The notes: generated by a model from the sequence alone, not told the origin. 64,000 nucleotides of DNA from Micromonospora_G sp044901685 (GCF_044901685.1 NZ_JBJDPS010000006.1:372001-436000), one strand, 5' to 3'; shown: positions 40,761-50,016, counted from the stretch's first letter. Program-made: numbers and translations.

Positions 40761-41971
40761 TCGGGCCCCGTCCGGCCACCCATCCTGGGCGGGGCCGGGT
40801 CGCGCCGGTGTACTCGGGTGCTGAGCAGGTTCAGTGCCGCGATCACGAAGAGAATGACCATGACCAGGAGCGCGATGGTGACCGGTCGCAGCAGGCCGAT
40901 CGCGGGTGCCACCGCCGCCAGTAGCACGAGTCCGGCGACCCGGGAGCGGGACACCCGGCTGAAGACGACGTAGTCGAAGAAACCGCGGCCGATCAGGAAG
41001 AGGGCGGGTCCGCCGAGGATCGCCGTGGCCCAGGCCGACGGGGTGGGTTCGAGCGGGTGTTCGACCACGAGTTGGCTGGCCGAGGCCGTGCCGATGATGC
41101 CGGCCACCATGATCAGATGGGCGACCGCGGTGTACTGGCTGAGCCGGGCCGGGTTGTTCGACCGGTCGATGGCGACGGTCATCACCTCGCCGGCGCGGTA
41201 GATGTAGATCCGCCACATCAACACCGCGATCACAAACATGATCACCAGTGCCCAGGTGTGACTCAGCGGGTAGGACGTCTTCTCGGTGAAGGCCCGGCCG
41301 ACCACGAAGAGCGCCACCCCGAGCGCGATGATGACGAACTGGCGGTAGCGCTCGGAGATCCGCCTCCCGGACGGTCGTGACTCCCGTGAGCGCGAACTGC
41401 CGAGTCCGCGTACGGGCCAGCCGAGCGCGGTGCCCAGGTATTCGAGTCCGACCGCCACCGCCCAGAGCACCACCCGGGCCGTACCGCCCACCATCGCGCC
41501 GGCGATCCAGCCGATCGAGGCGGCGAGTTCCCAGACCAGGACCCGGCGACTCTGGGTCGGCGTCGGGCCGCGCCGGTGGACCACGGTGTTGTAGGCGCCC
41601 GAGCCCAGGTGGATCAGCACGTAGGTGACCGCGAACAGCAGGCCGTGGTCGGCGTATGCCTCGGGCACCGCGGCGGCCAGCACCAGGCTGCCCGCCATGG
41701 CCGCGACGATTTGTGGCTGGACCGACACGTGGTTCGGGTTGAAGGTGCTGCCGGCCCAGGCGGTCAGCGCCCAGATCATCGTGAACGCCAGCAGCAGGGT
41801 CAGGGTCTGGACGGCACCCGTCCAGGTCATCTCGCCGACCAGCTTCTCGGCCAGCGAGATCAGCGCGACGATGAAGACCAGGTCGAAGAAGAGTTCCAGG
41901 AAGGCGGGCCGCTCCCGCTCCTCCTCGGCGGCGGCCGCTGCCTCGGCGTCGGCCGGGCCCCCCGTCGCCAT
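40757..41971 (-). CDS. LtrA family membrane protein, paralogue 3
   Basis: A 404-residue membrane protein. An acidic Ala/Glu-rich N-terminus precedes the signature RPAFLELFFDLVFIVALISLAEKL; about ten TM helices and ISERYRQFVIIALGVALFVVG follow. In the latter segment the Glu that follows ALG in the other two paralogues (ALGES, ALGEL) is replaced by Val (ALGVAL). It overlaps paralogue 2 by four bases at the shared CTAG. Function unknown. Confidence 0.88.
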   Translation of the reverse strand: MATGGPADAEAAAAAEEERERPAFLELFFDLVFIVALISLAEKLVGEMTWTGAVQTLTLLLAFTMIWALTAWAGSTFNPNHVSVQPQIVAAMAGSLVLAAAVPEAYADHGLLFAVTYVLIHLGSGAYNTVVHRRGPTPTQSRRVLVWELAASIGWIAGAMVGGTARVVLWAVAVGLEYLGTALGWPVRGLGSSRSRESRPSGRRISERYRQFVIIALGVALFVVGRAFTEKTSYPLSHTWALVIMFVIAVLMWRIYIYRAGEVMTVAIDRSNNPARLSQYTAVAHLIMVAGIIGTASASQLVVEHPLEPTPSAWATAILGGPALFLIGRGFFDYVVFSRVSRSRVAGLVLLAAVAPAIGLLRPVTIALLVMVILFVIAALNLLSTRVHRRDPAPPRMGGRTGPD

Positions 41972-42087
41972 CGACCACCCCGCCCGTCCGGTCCGCCGTC
42001 TCCGCCGTTACCAGACACTAAGCGGAAAAAAGCTGTGGTGTCGGGCAATCCGGTCTGGGGTCGCCCGACATGCCCGAGCGGTACGGC

Positions 42088-43515
42088 TCAGCCGCGCAGG
42101 CGCCGAATGTCCCCGTACGCCCGGTAGAAACCGCCCCGGCCCGACTCCCGGATCTCGGTGACCAGGTAGCGGGCGTTCGGCTCGCGGATGCCCTTGGGAA
42201 ACTGGACCAGCCAGTCCGATCGGTAACCGGGCGAGACCACGTGGATGCGCAGCCGCCCGCCCTCGTTGACGCACTCGACCAGCACGCCGTCACCCTGGTC
42301 CTGCTGGACCACCTCGACCGTGGTGGACACCGGCACCGCCGGCATCCGGGGCGGCGCCTTCACGTCCACCACCTCGGGCACGGTGCCCCGCTCGGCCGCC
42401 CGGATCGCCGGCTCGCTGGCGTCGACGCAGGCCAGCGCCCCGGTTGTGGTGACCAGGTAGAGCCGCTCGTCGTGGTACTGCATCGAGTAGGCCGACCCGC
42501 AGCCGGTGCCGAGCTTCCAGAGCCGGTTGCCGGCGGCGTCGAAGCAGTAGATCGACGAGTGGCTGTCACCGGCGAAGACGTACTCGCCGTCGGCCGCCGT
42601 GGCGCAGGAGTAGACCGGGGCGTCACAACGATAGGTCCGTTCGAGCCGGCCGTCCTTGCTCAACCGGGTGACCTGGTTGGTGGCCGTACCGGCGTACAGG
42701 GTGCCCGGCTCCTGCCAGCCGAAGAGCACCGCGCCGGTCGGCTGGTGCCACACCTCGCGGCCGGTCCGCCAGTCGTAGCTGGTCACCCCACGGGAGTGCC
42801 CGTGGTGTACGGCGTCCGCGTCGCACCGGACCATCCAGCCGCCCGAGCCGTTCCCCTGCCGCCGCCAGAGAAACTCGTCCTCGTGGTCGATCGAGGCGAT
42901 CCCGCCGCCGGAGTCCGAGACGCCGAGGACGCCGTCGTGGATGTCCAGCCAGTAGATGTCGATGTCGTCCGCGATCCGGTACGCGAGCCGGGGCACCTTG
43001 CCGGAGATGTCGTAGACGTTGCCGTCGTCGCAGCCGGCGTACCGCCAGTCGTCGTCGGCGACGATGCACTTCACCCCGTCGGGGAGCCGGTACTGCTGCA
43101 TCACCTGGGCGTCGTGGTTGAGCGCCGTGATCACCCCGTGCTCGTTGCCGACCAGGCAACCGTGCCGGTCGACAAAGATGCCGAAGGCCGGGGCACCGGA
43201 GTCGTAGCGCCACAACACCGGGGCCCGCCGGGCGGTCGAGCGCACGCTGACGATCTGGCGCCGGGAGACGCCGCGCTTCTGACGTACGCCCGGCACGGCC
43301 GGGGCGTAACCCTTGCGCACCTTCTCACCGATCTTCCGGGACGCCTCCAGCTTGGCCCGTTCGGCGCTGGCGAAGCTGCTCCGCTTCACCTGACCGGTGT
43401 CGCCGATCCGGCCGTACCGAACGGTCAGCTCGGTCCCGTCGACGGTCACCTCGTAGAACTTGTGCGATGTGCCGTCGGTCTCGGACAGCTCGAGGTACGT
43501 CTTCTCCTGGGACAT
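42088..43515 (-). CDS. WGR-domain protein with beta-propeller
   Basis: A 475-residue protein. The N-terminal 80 residues are a WGR domain (KTYLELSETDGTSHKFYEVTVDGTELTVRYGRIGDTGQV), a nucleic-acid-binding module of PARPs and related repair proteins. Repeated strands of the form GTLYAGTATNQVTRLSKDGRLERTY and YVFAGDSHSSIYCFDAAGNRLWKLG then suggest a PQQ/WD-like propeller. The ATG with GGAGG was chosen; the longer frame to 43602 adds no family sequence. Domain combination known in some actinomycetes, function unknown; a nucleic-acid-linked scaffold is inference. Confidence 0.82.
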   Translation of the reverse strand: MSQEKTYLELSETDGTSHKFYEVTVDGTELTVRYGRIGDTGQVKRSSFASAERAKLEASRKIGEKVRKGYAPAVPGVRQKRGVSRRQIVSVRSTARRAPVLWRYDSGAPAFGIFVDRHGCLVGNEHGVITALNHDAQVMQQYRLPDGVKCIVADDDWRYAGCDDGNVYDISGKVPRLAYRIADDIDIYWLDIHDGVLGVSDSGGGIASIDHEDEFLWRRQGNGSGGWMVRCDADAVHHGHSRGVTSYDWRTGREVWHQPTGAVLFGWQEPGTLYAGTATNQVTRLSKDGRLERTYRCDAPVYSCATAADGEYVFAGDSHSSIYCFDAAGNRLWKLGTGCGSAYSMQYHDERLYLVTTTGALACVDASEPAIRAAERGTVPEVVDVKAPPRMPAVPVSTTVEVVQQDQGDGVLVECVNEGGRLRIHVVSPGYRSDWLVQFPKGIREPNARYLVTEIRESGRGGFYRAYGDIRRLRG

Positions 43516-43611
43516 CGGCGGGCCTCCGGGGGTGGCGTGGCTGGCGTCGGCGGGGACACCGGACGCATCGACGGGCCACACCGTAGCCACCGCCACCGAC
43601 AAACTGCTGTG

Positions 43612-43662
43612 TAAGGAAGGGCCCCTTATTAACGCATAGCGTTAATAAGGGGCCCTTCCTTA
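43612..43662. repeat. Perfect inverted repeat, AAGGAAGGGCCCC family copy 3
   Basis: A 24-base arm starting TAAGGAAGGGCCCC is mirrored around a 3-base loop (ATA). Its last three bases are the TAA stop of the minus-strand disulfide reductase, so the gene ends inside the repeat. The repeat lies 97 bases upstream of the WGR gene start and may separate the two transcripts. Confidence 0.92.
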
Positions 43663-45030
43663 CAGCGCATGGAGTTCGTCGACGGCTTTGCGGGCGGCGA
43701 CCAGGACCGGGTCCCAGACGGGGGAGTACGGGGGTGCGTACCCGAGGTCGAGCATCGACATCTCGTCCACGGTCATGTTCTTCCAGAGCGCCACGGCCAG
43801 GGTGTCGATCCGCTTCGCCGACTGCGACCGGCCGACGATCTGGGCGCCGAGCAGCCGCCCGGTGCCCTTCTCCGCGATCAGTTTGATGGTCATCCGAGCG
43901 GCGTCGGGGAAGTAACCGGCGGTGTTGGTGGACTCCACGGTCACCGTGATGAACTCGAACCCGGCCACCCGGGCCTCCGGTTCCAGCAACCCGGTCCGGG
44001 CCACCTCCAGGTCGCAGACCCGGGTCACGGCGGTGCCGATCACGCCGAGGAAGGTGGCGTAACCGCCGCCGATGTTGATCCCGGCCACCCGGCCCTGCTT
44101 GTTGGCGTGGGTGCCGAGCGGCACGTAGACCGGCTGGTTGGTGGTCTTGTGCACGGTCTCGACGCAGTCCCCGGCGGCCCAGACCCCGGGGATGCCGATC
44201 ACCCGCATCCGCAGGTCGGTCCGGATGGCGCCGGTCGGCCCGATCGGCAGACCGGCCTCCTTGGCGAGTTGTACGTTCGGACGTACGCCGGTGCCGAGCA
44301 CCACCACGTCCGCCGGGATCGTGCCCCCGTTGGTGCGTACGCCGGTGACCCGCCCCCCGGCGGTGGTCAGGCCGATGATCTCCACCCGGGTACGCACGTC
44401 GATGCCCATCCCGACCAGCGCGTCCCGGACCAGTCGGCCCATGTCCGGGTCGACCGTCGACATCGGCTGCTCGCCGCGTTCGGCGAGGGTGACCTCGAGC
44501 CCGCGTTCGATCATGGCCTCGGCCATCTCGACCCCGATGTAGCCTCCGCCGACCACCACCGCCCGGGTCGGCTTCGGATCCCGATCCAGCCAGTGGCGCA
44601 GCGCCTTGCCGTCGTCGAGGGTCTGCACCCCGAAGACCCCGCCCGCGTCGGTACGCGCCCACGGCGGCACGGTCGGCACCGCGCCGGCCGCGTACACCAG
44701 GTCGTCGTAGGTCTCCCGGACCTCGCGCCCGCTCTCCAGGTCCCGGGCGACCACCTCGCGCCGGTCCAGGTCGATCCCGGTCACCTCGTGACGCAGCCGT
44801 ACGTCGATCTGGTGCTCCTTGCGGTGCGTCTCCGGGTCGCGGGTGATCAACTCGGGGTAGTCGACCAGCCCGCTGATCCAGTACGGGATACCGCAGGCCG
44901 AGTACGACGTGAAGTGCCCGCGCTCGAACGCGATGATCTCCAGGTCGTCATGGTCTCGCCGTCGGCGGGCCTGGGACGCCGCGGACATGCCGGCGGCGTC
45001 CCCGCCGATCACGATCAGTCGACCAGTCAT
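43660..45030 (-). CDS. FAD-dependent pyridine nucleotide-disulfide reductase (CoA-disulfide reductase-like)
   Basis: A 456-residue flavoprotein. FAD motif VIGGDAAGMSAA, a single-cysteine active site SYSACGIPYW (S-x3-C-G), NAD(P) motif VVVGGGYIGVEMAEA, the second FAD motif GVWAAGDC and a C-terminal dimerisation domain are all present. This architecture belongs to CoA-disulfide reductases, NADH oxidases and NADH peroxidases. The stop lies inside the 43612 palindrome. The ATG is only 3 bases after the stop of a GCS2-type glutamate-cysteine ligase-like gene, so the two form one unit. A low-molecular-weight thiol redox role is likely by context; the true disulfide is unknown. Confidence 0.87.
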   Translation of the reverse strand: MTGRLIVIGGDAAGMSAASQARRRRDHDDLEIIAFERGHFTSYSACGIPYWISGLVDYPELITRDPETHRKEHQIDVRLRHEVTGIDLDRREVVARDLESGREVRETYDDLVYAAGAVPTVPPWARTDAGGVFGVQTLDDGKALRHWLDRDPKPTRAVVVGGGYIGVEMAEAMIERGLEVTLAERGEQPMSTVDPDMGRLVRDALVGMGIDVRTRVEIIGLTTAGGRVTGVRTNGGTIPADVVVLGTGVRPNVQLAKEAGLPIGPTGAIRTDLRMRVIGIPGVWAAGDCVETVHKTTNQPVYVPLGTHANKQGRVAGINIGGGYATFLGVIGTAVTRVCDLEVARTGLLEPEARVAGFEFITVTVESTNTAGYFPDAARMTIKLIAEKGTGRLLGAQIVGRSQSAKRIDTLAVALWKNMTVDEMSMLDLGYAPPYSPVWDPVLVAARKAVDELHAL

Positions 45031-45033
45031 GGC

Positions 45034-46326
45034 TTATTGTGGCTGTTCCGCGCGGTTGGTCCGCCGTTGTTCCGCGAGGTCGTCCCGCCGGTCGCCCCGG
45101 GTCTGCCGGGCCAGGTCGGCCAGGACGTCGGCGAGTTCGCCCCGGCGCGCGTACGCCGCCCGTTGCCGGGTGGCGCCGGTGCCGTCCCGGCGCAGCCGGT
45201 CCAGCAGCGCGGTCACCTCGGGCAGGTCGCCGTGCCGGTCCAACTCGGGTCGGATCCGGTCGACCAGCCTGTCCAACAGCTCCCAGGCCGGCATGGTGCC
45301 ACCGCGTACCGGGTCGACGGCGAGCCCGTCCAGCCCGTCGTGCGCGGCCCGCCAGTGCGCCGCGGTGAGCAGGTGGTGGTCGATCATGACCGGCTCCCGG
45401 CCCTGCGCGATGTCGTTGAGCGCGGTGCCGACCAGCGATCGGACCAGTGCCGCGACCAGGATGGTGTCGTCCAGGCTCGGGCAGACGTCGCCGATCCGGA
45501 TCTCCACCGTCGGGTAGTGCGAGGAGAGCCGGGCGTACCAGTAGACCATGCCCTCGTCGAGCAGCATGCCGGTCGAGACGAGCTGGTCGACCAGCCACTG
45601 GTAATGGGCGTGCGACTCCAGGAACGGGGTCGGCGCGACCGAGGGCCAGCGCTCCCAGAGCATCGAACGCCAGCTCGCGTACCCGGTGTCCCGGCCGTTG
45701 TGGAACGGCGAGTTGGTGGTCACCGCGTGCAGGACCGGCAGCCAGGGCCGCAGGTGGTTGAGCACCCGTACGCCGGTCTCCGGGTCGGGGATGCCGACGT
45801 GCACGTGCATGCCGTTGTAGCCGGGACCGTCCACCAGCGGGCCGAACTGCTCCACCATCCGGTGGAACCGGGGGTTCTCGAACACCGGGGGGATCGGTCC
45901 GTCGACCAGCCCGGCGCCGACCGCGAGCAGCCGTACGTCGGCCGCCTCGGCGGCGTCGGACAGCCCGGACCGGAGCAGCCCCAGCGAGTGCCGCAGCGCG
46001 CCCAGTTCCAGGCCGGGCGGGCTGCCGATCTCGATCTGACTGGTCTGGAACTCGTGCTGCACCTGGCCCCGGAGGTCGTCCGGCACCTGCTCCAGCACCC
46101 GGTCGACCGCGGGTACGCCCTGTCCGGTCTCCGGGTCGACCAGCAGGAACTCCTCCTCCACCCCGACCGTGAGCAGTCCCGGCCGTTCGGCCGGAACCTG
46201 GGCCGGTGCCGGGCGGGTCGTCGTACCCTCCGCCGTGCCCTGGGAAGTCGTGTCCGGGGAGATCGCCGTGTCCTGCGCAACCGTCGTGCCCTGGGCCATC
46301 GCCACACTGCCGGCCATCGCCACCAC
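45034..46326 (-). CDS. Glutamate-cysteine ligase 2 (YbdK/GCS2) family carboxylate-amine ligase
   Basis: A 430-residue ATP-dependent ligase. LLTVGVEEEFLLVDPETG, EFQTSQIEIGSPP, MHVHVGIPD, TTNSPF and SHYPTVEIRIGDVCPS are the GCS2 hallmarks. It couples glutamate (or another carboxylate) to an amine such as cysteine. The first 50 residues are low-complexity (repeats of VAMA and Thr-rich) and the start is uncertain; ATGs at 46317 and 46302 are alternatives. It is directly upstream of, and nearly overlapping, the CoA-disulfide-reductase-like gene, which suggests synthesis plus recycling of one thiol such as gamma-glutamylcysteine. Confidence 0.85.
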   Translation of the reverse strand: MVAMAGSVAMAQGTTVAQDTAISPDTTSQGTAEGTTTRPAPAQVPAERPGLLTVGVEEEFLLVDPETGQGVPAVDRVLEQVPDDLRGQVQHEFQTSQIEIGSPPGLELGALRHSLGLLRSGLSDAAEAADVRLLAVGAGLVDGPIPPVFENPRFHRMVEQFGPLVDGPGYNGMHVHVGIPDPETGVRVLNHLRPWLPVLHAVTTNSPFHNGRDTGYASWRSMLWERWPSVAPTPFLESHAHYQWLVDQLVSTGMLLDEGMVYWYARLSSHYPTVEIRIGDVCPSLDDTILVAALVRSLVGTALNDIAQGREPVMIDHHLLTAAHWRAAHDGLDGLAVDPVRGGTMPAWELLDRLVDRIRPELDRHGDLPEVTALLDRLRRDGTGATRQRAAYARRGELADVLADLARQTRGDRRDDLAEQRRTNRAEQPQ

Positions 46327-46657
46327 CCGCCGTCCATCGTTGCCGTCGCGCCGGGATCAGCGCCTGGCGACTCCGTTACCCAGCGCGGTCATCCCGGAAA
46401 ACGCGGCCCCGGCGTGGCGACACGCACACGAGGTCGGACGACGGCCTACCCCCGGTACGAGCGGGGAGGGCGGCGCAACGACAAAAGGCGTGAAGCGGAA
46501 TTCATCGGCTATATGGCGGCTGGCCCGAGTGGTGACTCGACGGAGGCGTACATGGAAAATGATGTGGCTACCTGTTTGAGCATGTACGAGCCGCATGTGT
46601 TACCGCTGCCGGCGACCGTGGCGGCGCGGCGCCGGGGCCTCGGCAGCGGGCGGCGGC
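46327..46657. other. 331-bp gap, no gene supported
   Basis: It separates the GCS2 start from the DUF1501 stop, both on the minus strand. The part next to 46603 holds a terminator hairpin; the middle is AT-richer (AAATGATGTGGCTACCTG) and may contain the GCS2 promoter. No ORF with coding character was found. Confidence 0.55.
46603..46649. terminator. Hairpin after the DUF1501 gene
   Basis: CCGCTGCCG (46603-46611) pairs with CGGCAGCGG (46641-46649) around a G/C-rich 29-base loop with internal pairing. It starts 9 bases past the DUF1501 stop in its direction of transcription. Confidence 0.55.
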
Positions 46658-48028
46658 TCAGCGGAAGACGCCAATCTCCTTGTGTTTCAGCCCGGGGAAG
46701 ATGGGCTTGTGGTCGGCGACCCCGAGTCGGGCCTTGAGCAACTCGGCCAACACGTCCCGGTAGTCGTTGGCGCCGGCCAGGTCCCCCTGGTCGAGGGCGG
46801 CGGAGCCGAGCCCCGGCCAGCGGCCGTGCACCCGGCCGCCGTTCAGGCCGCCGCCGAGCATCAGCATCAGACCACCGTGCCCGTGATCGGTGCCGGAGCT
46901 GCCGTTCGCCTCGACCCGGCGGCCGAACTCGCTCATCGTGACGACCGAGACGTCGTCCAACGCCGGACCCAGGTCGGTGGCGAACGCACCGAGCGCCCCG
47001 GCCAGCTCGTTCAACCGGTTGCGCATGTCGCCGCCGTCCGGCCCACCGATGTTGGTGTGCATGTCCCAGCCGCCGATGTCGACCGCGGCCACCCGCAGTC
47101 CCACCTTCGCCCTGATCAGCCGGGCCACGTCGCGCAACTGGTCGGCGAAGCCGCCACCCGGCCACTGCGCGGTGGACCGGTAGTCCTGGCCGGCGATCTT
47201 CCGGGCGGCCGAGATCGAGGCCAGGGTCTCGGTGGCCTGGGTGGCGAGCGGGTGGTCGTCCAGGCCGGTGTAGAGGGCCTTGAGCGCGGTCAGCGTGCTC
47301 GCCCGTACGCCGCTGAATCCCTGTAGGTCGAACTCGCGGATGCCCTGGAGCACCAGCTTGTTCTCGCCGCCGACCAGGGAGCGGGGCAGCGCCGCGCCCT
47401 CGGCGATGGCCCGGAACGTGGTCCCCGGGCCGAGCGCGGTCAGCACCCGGTCCAGCCAGCCGGTGTGCACACCGGTCGAGGCGGCGCCGCGTTCCAGGCA
47501 GTCCTGCGCCTGGAAGTGGCTGCGGCTGGCGTCCGGTGAGGCGACCGCGTGCACGGCGGCCATCTTTCCCGACTTCCAGAACGGCTCCAGCGGGGCGAGT
47601 GCGGGGTGCAGGCCGAACCGGTCGTCCCCGGCGATCAGCGCGCCGGCCGGGACGGCGATGTTGCGGCGGGCGTCGAGGTAGTTCCGGTCGCCGCGCGGCA
47701 CCACCACGGAGAGCCCGTCCATGCCGCCGCGCAGGAAGACCACCACCAGCGTGCGGTTGGTGGTGGCGGGCGCGCCGAACGCGACCCGGGTGGTGGCGAG
47801 TTGGCCGGCGAGGCTGGCCACCCCGACCGCGCCCGCCCCGGCCATCACCCGGCGGCGGGTGAACCCGTGCCGCCAGCGGTCCCGTTGCTCGGTCAGCTCG
47901 GTGGTGACCGACTCGGCGTGCACCCGGATCGCCGCCTCGGCCAGGTTCGGGCCGTGCCGGCGCAACTCCTCGGCCGTACGGGGCCGTGGGGGCGTGTTGT
48001 CGCCGCGCGGAGGACTGTCCTGCGTCAT
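46658..48028 (-). CDS. DUF1501 (Tat-secreted) protein
   Basis: A 456-residue exported protein. A twin-arginine signal (FTRRRVMAGAGAVGVASLAGQL) lies at about 57-85 after a charged lead. The rest has the DUF1501 landmarks LVVVFLRGGMDGLSVVVP, HPALAPLEPFWKSGKMA, SHFQAQDCLERG, VVTMSEFGRRVEANGSSGTDHGHGGLMLMLGG and the C-terminal LKHKEIGVFR; it resembles the alkaline-phosphatase fold. Its RBS overlaps the stop of the DUF1800 gene 10 bases upstream. The two always seem to travel as a pair in bacteria; function is unknown. Confidence 0.87.
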   Translation of the reverse strand: MTQDSPPRGDNTPPRPRTAEELRRHGPNLAEAAIRVHAESVTTELTEQRDRWRHGFTRRRVMAGAGAVGVASLAGQLATTRVAFGAPATTNRTLVVVFLRGGMDGLSVVVPRGDRNYLDARRNIAVPAGALIAGDDRFGLHPALAPLEPFWKSGKMAAVHAVASPDASRSHFQAQDCLERGAASTGVHTGWLDRVLTALGPGTTFRAIAEGAALPRSLVGGENKLVLQGIREFDLQGFSGVRASTLTALKALYTGLDDHPLATQATETLASISAARKIAGQDYRSTAQWPGGGFADQLRDVARLIRAKVGLRVAAVDIGGWDMHTNIGGPDGGDMRNRLNELAGALGAFATDLGPALDDVSVVTMSEFGRRVEANGSSGTDHGHGGLMLMLGGGLNGGRVHGRWPGLGSAALDQGDLAGANDYRDVLAELLKARLGVADHKPIFPGLKHKEIGVFR

Positions 48029-48038
48029 GCGTCTCTCC

Positions 48039-49850
48039 TCAGCGCAGCGCGTGGTAGATCGAGTCGAGGAAGAGCGGGGCCAGGTGCTGGATCTTGCCGC
48101 CCAGGGTGGCGTTCTTCACCGCCGTACCCTCCTTGGAGCCGAGGAAGGTCAGCAGCGCCTGCCGGTCCTTCGCGGCCAGCGGCTGTTGCAGCAACCGGGC
48201 GGCGAGCGCGTCCAGGTACTGCCCGGTGGTCGGCGGGCGCTTGCCGACCAGTCCCTCGGGCTTCGGGTACGACAGCCCGCGCTGCGAACCCTGCACCAGC
48301 GCCCGGTGGCTGTTCCAGATCGCCAGGGTGGCGTGCGCCGAGCGCCACGCGGGCGCCACGTCGGGATAGCCGTTCGGCGGCACCCAGCCGAGCGGCGGCT
48401 GACCGAAGCGCTGGGTCAGCCGGTAGAGCCCCTCCATCCCGGCGGCCGTGTCCGAGCCGGGCGCGACCCCGAGCGAGCGGGCGGTGGCGACGAAGTTCTC
48501 CAGCGGCCGGCGGGCCTTGAGCCCGGTGGCGATCCAGAACTCCTGCGACCGGAACAGCACCCGCAGCACCGGCACGATCGCGGTGCCGTTCGCCAGGTAC
48601 GCCTCGGCGAGCCGTTGCACCAGACCGTGCGGCGGGGTGTCGGCGACGAACCGGACCGCGAGCTTGCGGGCGATGTTCTTCGCGGTCGCCTCGTGGCTGG
48701 CGAGATATTGCAGGTAACGGTCGCCGACCTGGAGTCCCTTGGGCCGGGACGGGTTCTTGTCGGTGAAGCCGAGCACCTTGACCGGGTCGATCCAGTGCCG
48801 GTCGGCCTCGTAGCGGAACTCGCCCGCGTTGGTCACGGTCCGGCCCGTCATGATGTACGCGCTGTGGCGTACGTCCTTCTCGGTGTAGCCGCCGTCGATC
48901 CCGACCGTGTGCAGTTCCAGCAGCTCGCGGCCGTAGTTCTCGTTGACCGACCGGCGGTGCGACTCGTTGTTGTTGAGGTAACGCAACATGGCCGGGTTGC
49001 GGGCGCTGGCCGCGAGCATGTCGGAGAACCTGCCGAGCGCGTGCTTGCGGATCACCTGGCTGTCGAACGAGGTGCGTACGTCCCAGCCGCCGTCGAACGG
49101 GTTGGTCACGTTCAGGTGGTTGGACCAGAAGTCGACCATCACCTCGAAGAGCTGGCGACTGCTCCAGAACTGCCGGGCCAGGGTCGCGTAGCCGAGTTCG
49201 TACTGGGCGGCCCAGTCGAACTCCTTGACCGTACGGCGGATCTGCGCGGTCGACATGCCGACCGTGGGAAAGGCGGCGAGCGCCTGGTCGCCGATCGGGT
49301 CGGTGACCTTGCCGGGGTCGAGTTGCTGCTCGATCCAGGCGTCGATGCCGGCGGCCCGGACCGCGTCCGCCTCGGCCCGGGTGGGGCCGAAGGTGGCCCG
49401 GCGCAGCAGGTGCAGCACCGGGTCCCGGCTGAGCGGGTTGGCGAAGAGGGGCTTCGCCCGGAGCGCCGCCTCGGCGGCGCGGGCCGGGGTCTCGGCGAGA
49501 CCGGCGGCGCCGAAGTTGATCGACTCGCCGAGGGACTGGCTGTAGCTGGCGTCCCGGTCGGCGAAGGCGCCCGCGTCCCGGGGGGAGCGGGTCGAGGTGG
49601 CCTGGTCGCTCACGGCGGCGGCGATGCCACCACCGCCACCGAGTACGGCGGCGGCCGAGCCGACCGCGCCGGTGGCGACCGCGGCGGCACCGAGACCGAT
49701 CACCACCTGCCGGCGGTTGCGCCGCAGGTGGAACAGCGCCGGCTCGCCGGCCCGGGCGGCGCGGGCCATCCGGCCGAGCACCGGGGCCAGCCGGCCCGGG
49801 GTGCCCGGGTGACGTGGCTGGCCGGTGTCGGCCCGGGAATGCTCGACCAT
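48039..49850 (-). CDS. DUF1800 protein (partner of DUF1501)
   Basis: A 603-residue protein. An N-terminal R-R signal (LRRNRRQVVIGLGAAAVATGAVG) is followed by the DUF1800 core: HLLRRATFGPTRAEADAVRAAGIDAWIEQQL, YELGYATLARQFWSSRQLFEVMVDFWSNHLNV, ENYGRELLELHTVG and SQEFWIATGLKARRPLENFV. GAAGAGGTG precedes the ATG. The product is exported and mostly helical. It is cotranscribed with the DUF1501 gene. The pair may handle an exported polymer or metal, but this is not established. Confidence 0.87.
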   Translation of the reverse strand: MVEHSRADTGQPRHPGTPGRLAPVLGRMARAARAGEPALFHLRRNRRQVVIGLGAAAVATGAVGSAAAVLGGGGGIAAAVSDQATSTRSPRDAGAFADRDASYSQSLGESINFGAAGLAETPARAAEAALRAKPLFANPLSRDPVLHLLRRATFGPTRAEADAVRAAGIDAWIEQQLDPGKVTDPIGDQALAAFPTVGMSTAQIRRTVKEFDWAAQYELGYATLARQFWSSRQLFEVMVDFWSNHLNVTNPFDGGWDVRTSFDSQVIRKHALGRFSDMLAASARNPAMLRYLNNNESHRRSVNENYGRELLELHTVGIDGGYTEKDVRHSAYIMTGRTVTNAGEFRYEADRHWIDPVKVLGFTDKNPSRPKGLQVGDRYLQYLASHEATAKNIARKLAVRFVADTPPHGLVQRLAEAYLANGTAIVPVLRVLFRSQEFWIATGLKARRPLENFVATARSLGVAPGSDTAAGMEGLYRLTQRFGQPPLGWVPPNGYPDVAPAWRSAHATLAIWNSHRALVQGSQRGLSYPKPEGLVGKRPPTTGQYLDALAARLLQQPLAAKDRQALLTFLGSKEGTAVKNATLGGKIQHLAPLFLDSIYHALR

Positions 49851-50016
49851 TCTCGGCGCACCTCTTCGTTGATCCGGACGGCTGGGCGCCGACCCGGCCG
49901 TCGCCCCTGGCGCACCCTAGACAGGCTCCGAGTCGCCGCTCAACCGCCGGGGGCGATTGTTAAGCCGCAGCAAAGGAAGCACCGATGCTGGTGGCGCGAC
50001 TGGTTACACTGGCCGG

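Noticed and set aside
43669..46737. 1022-codon plus-strand open frame
   Set aside because: Antisense shadow of the disulfide reductase and GCS2 genes; no recognisable domain and no ribosome-binding site.
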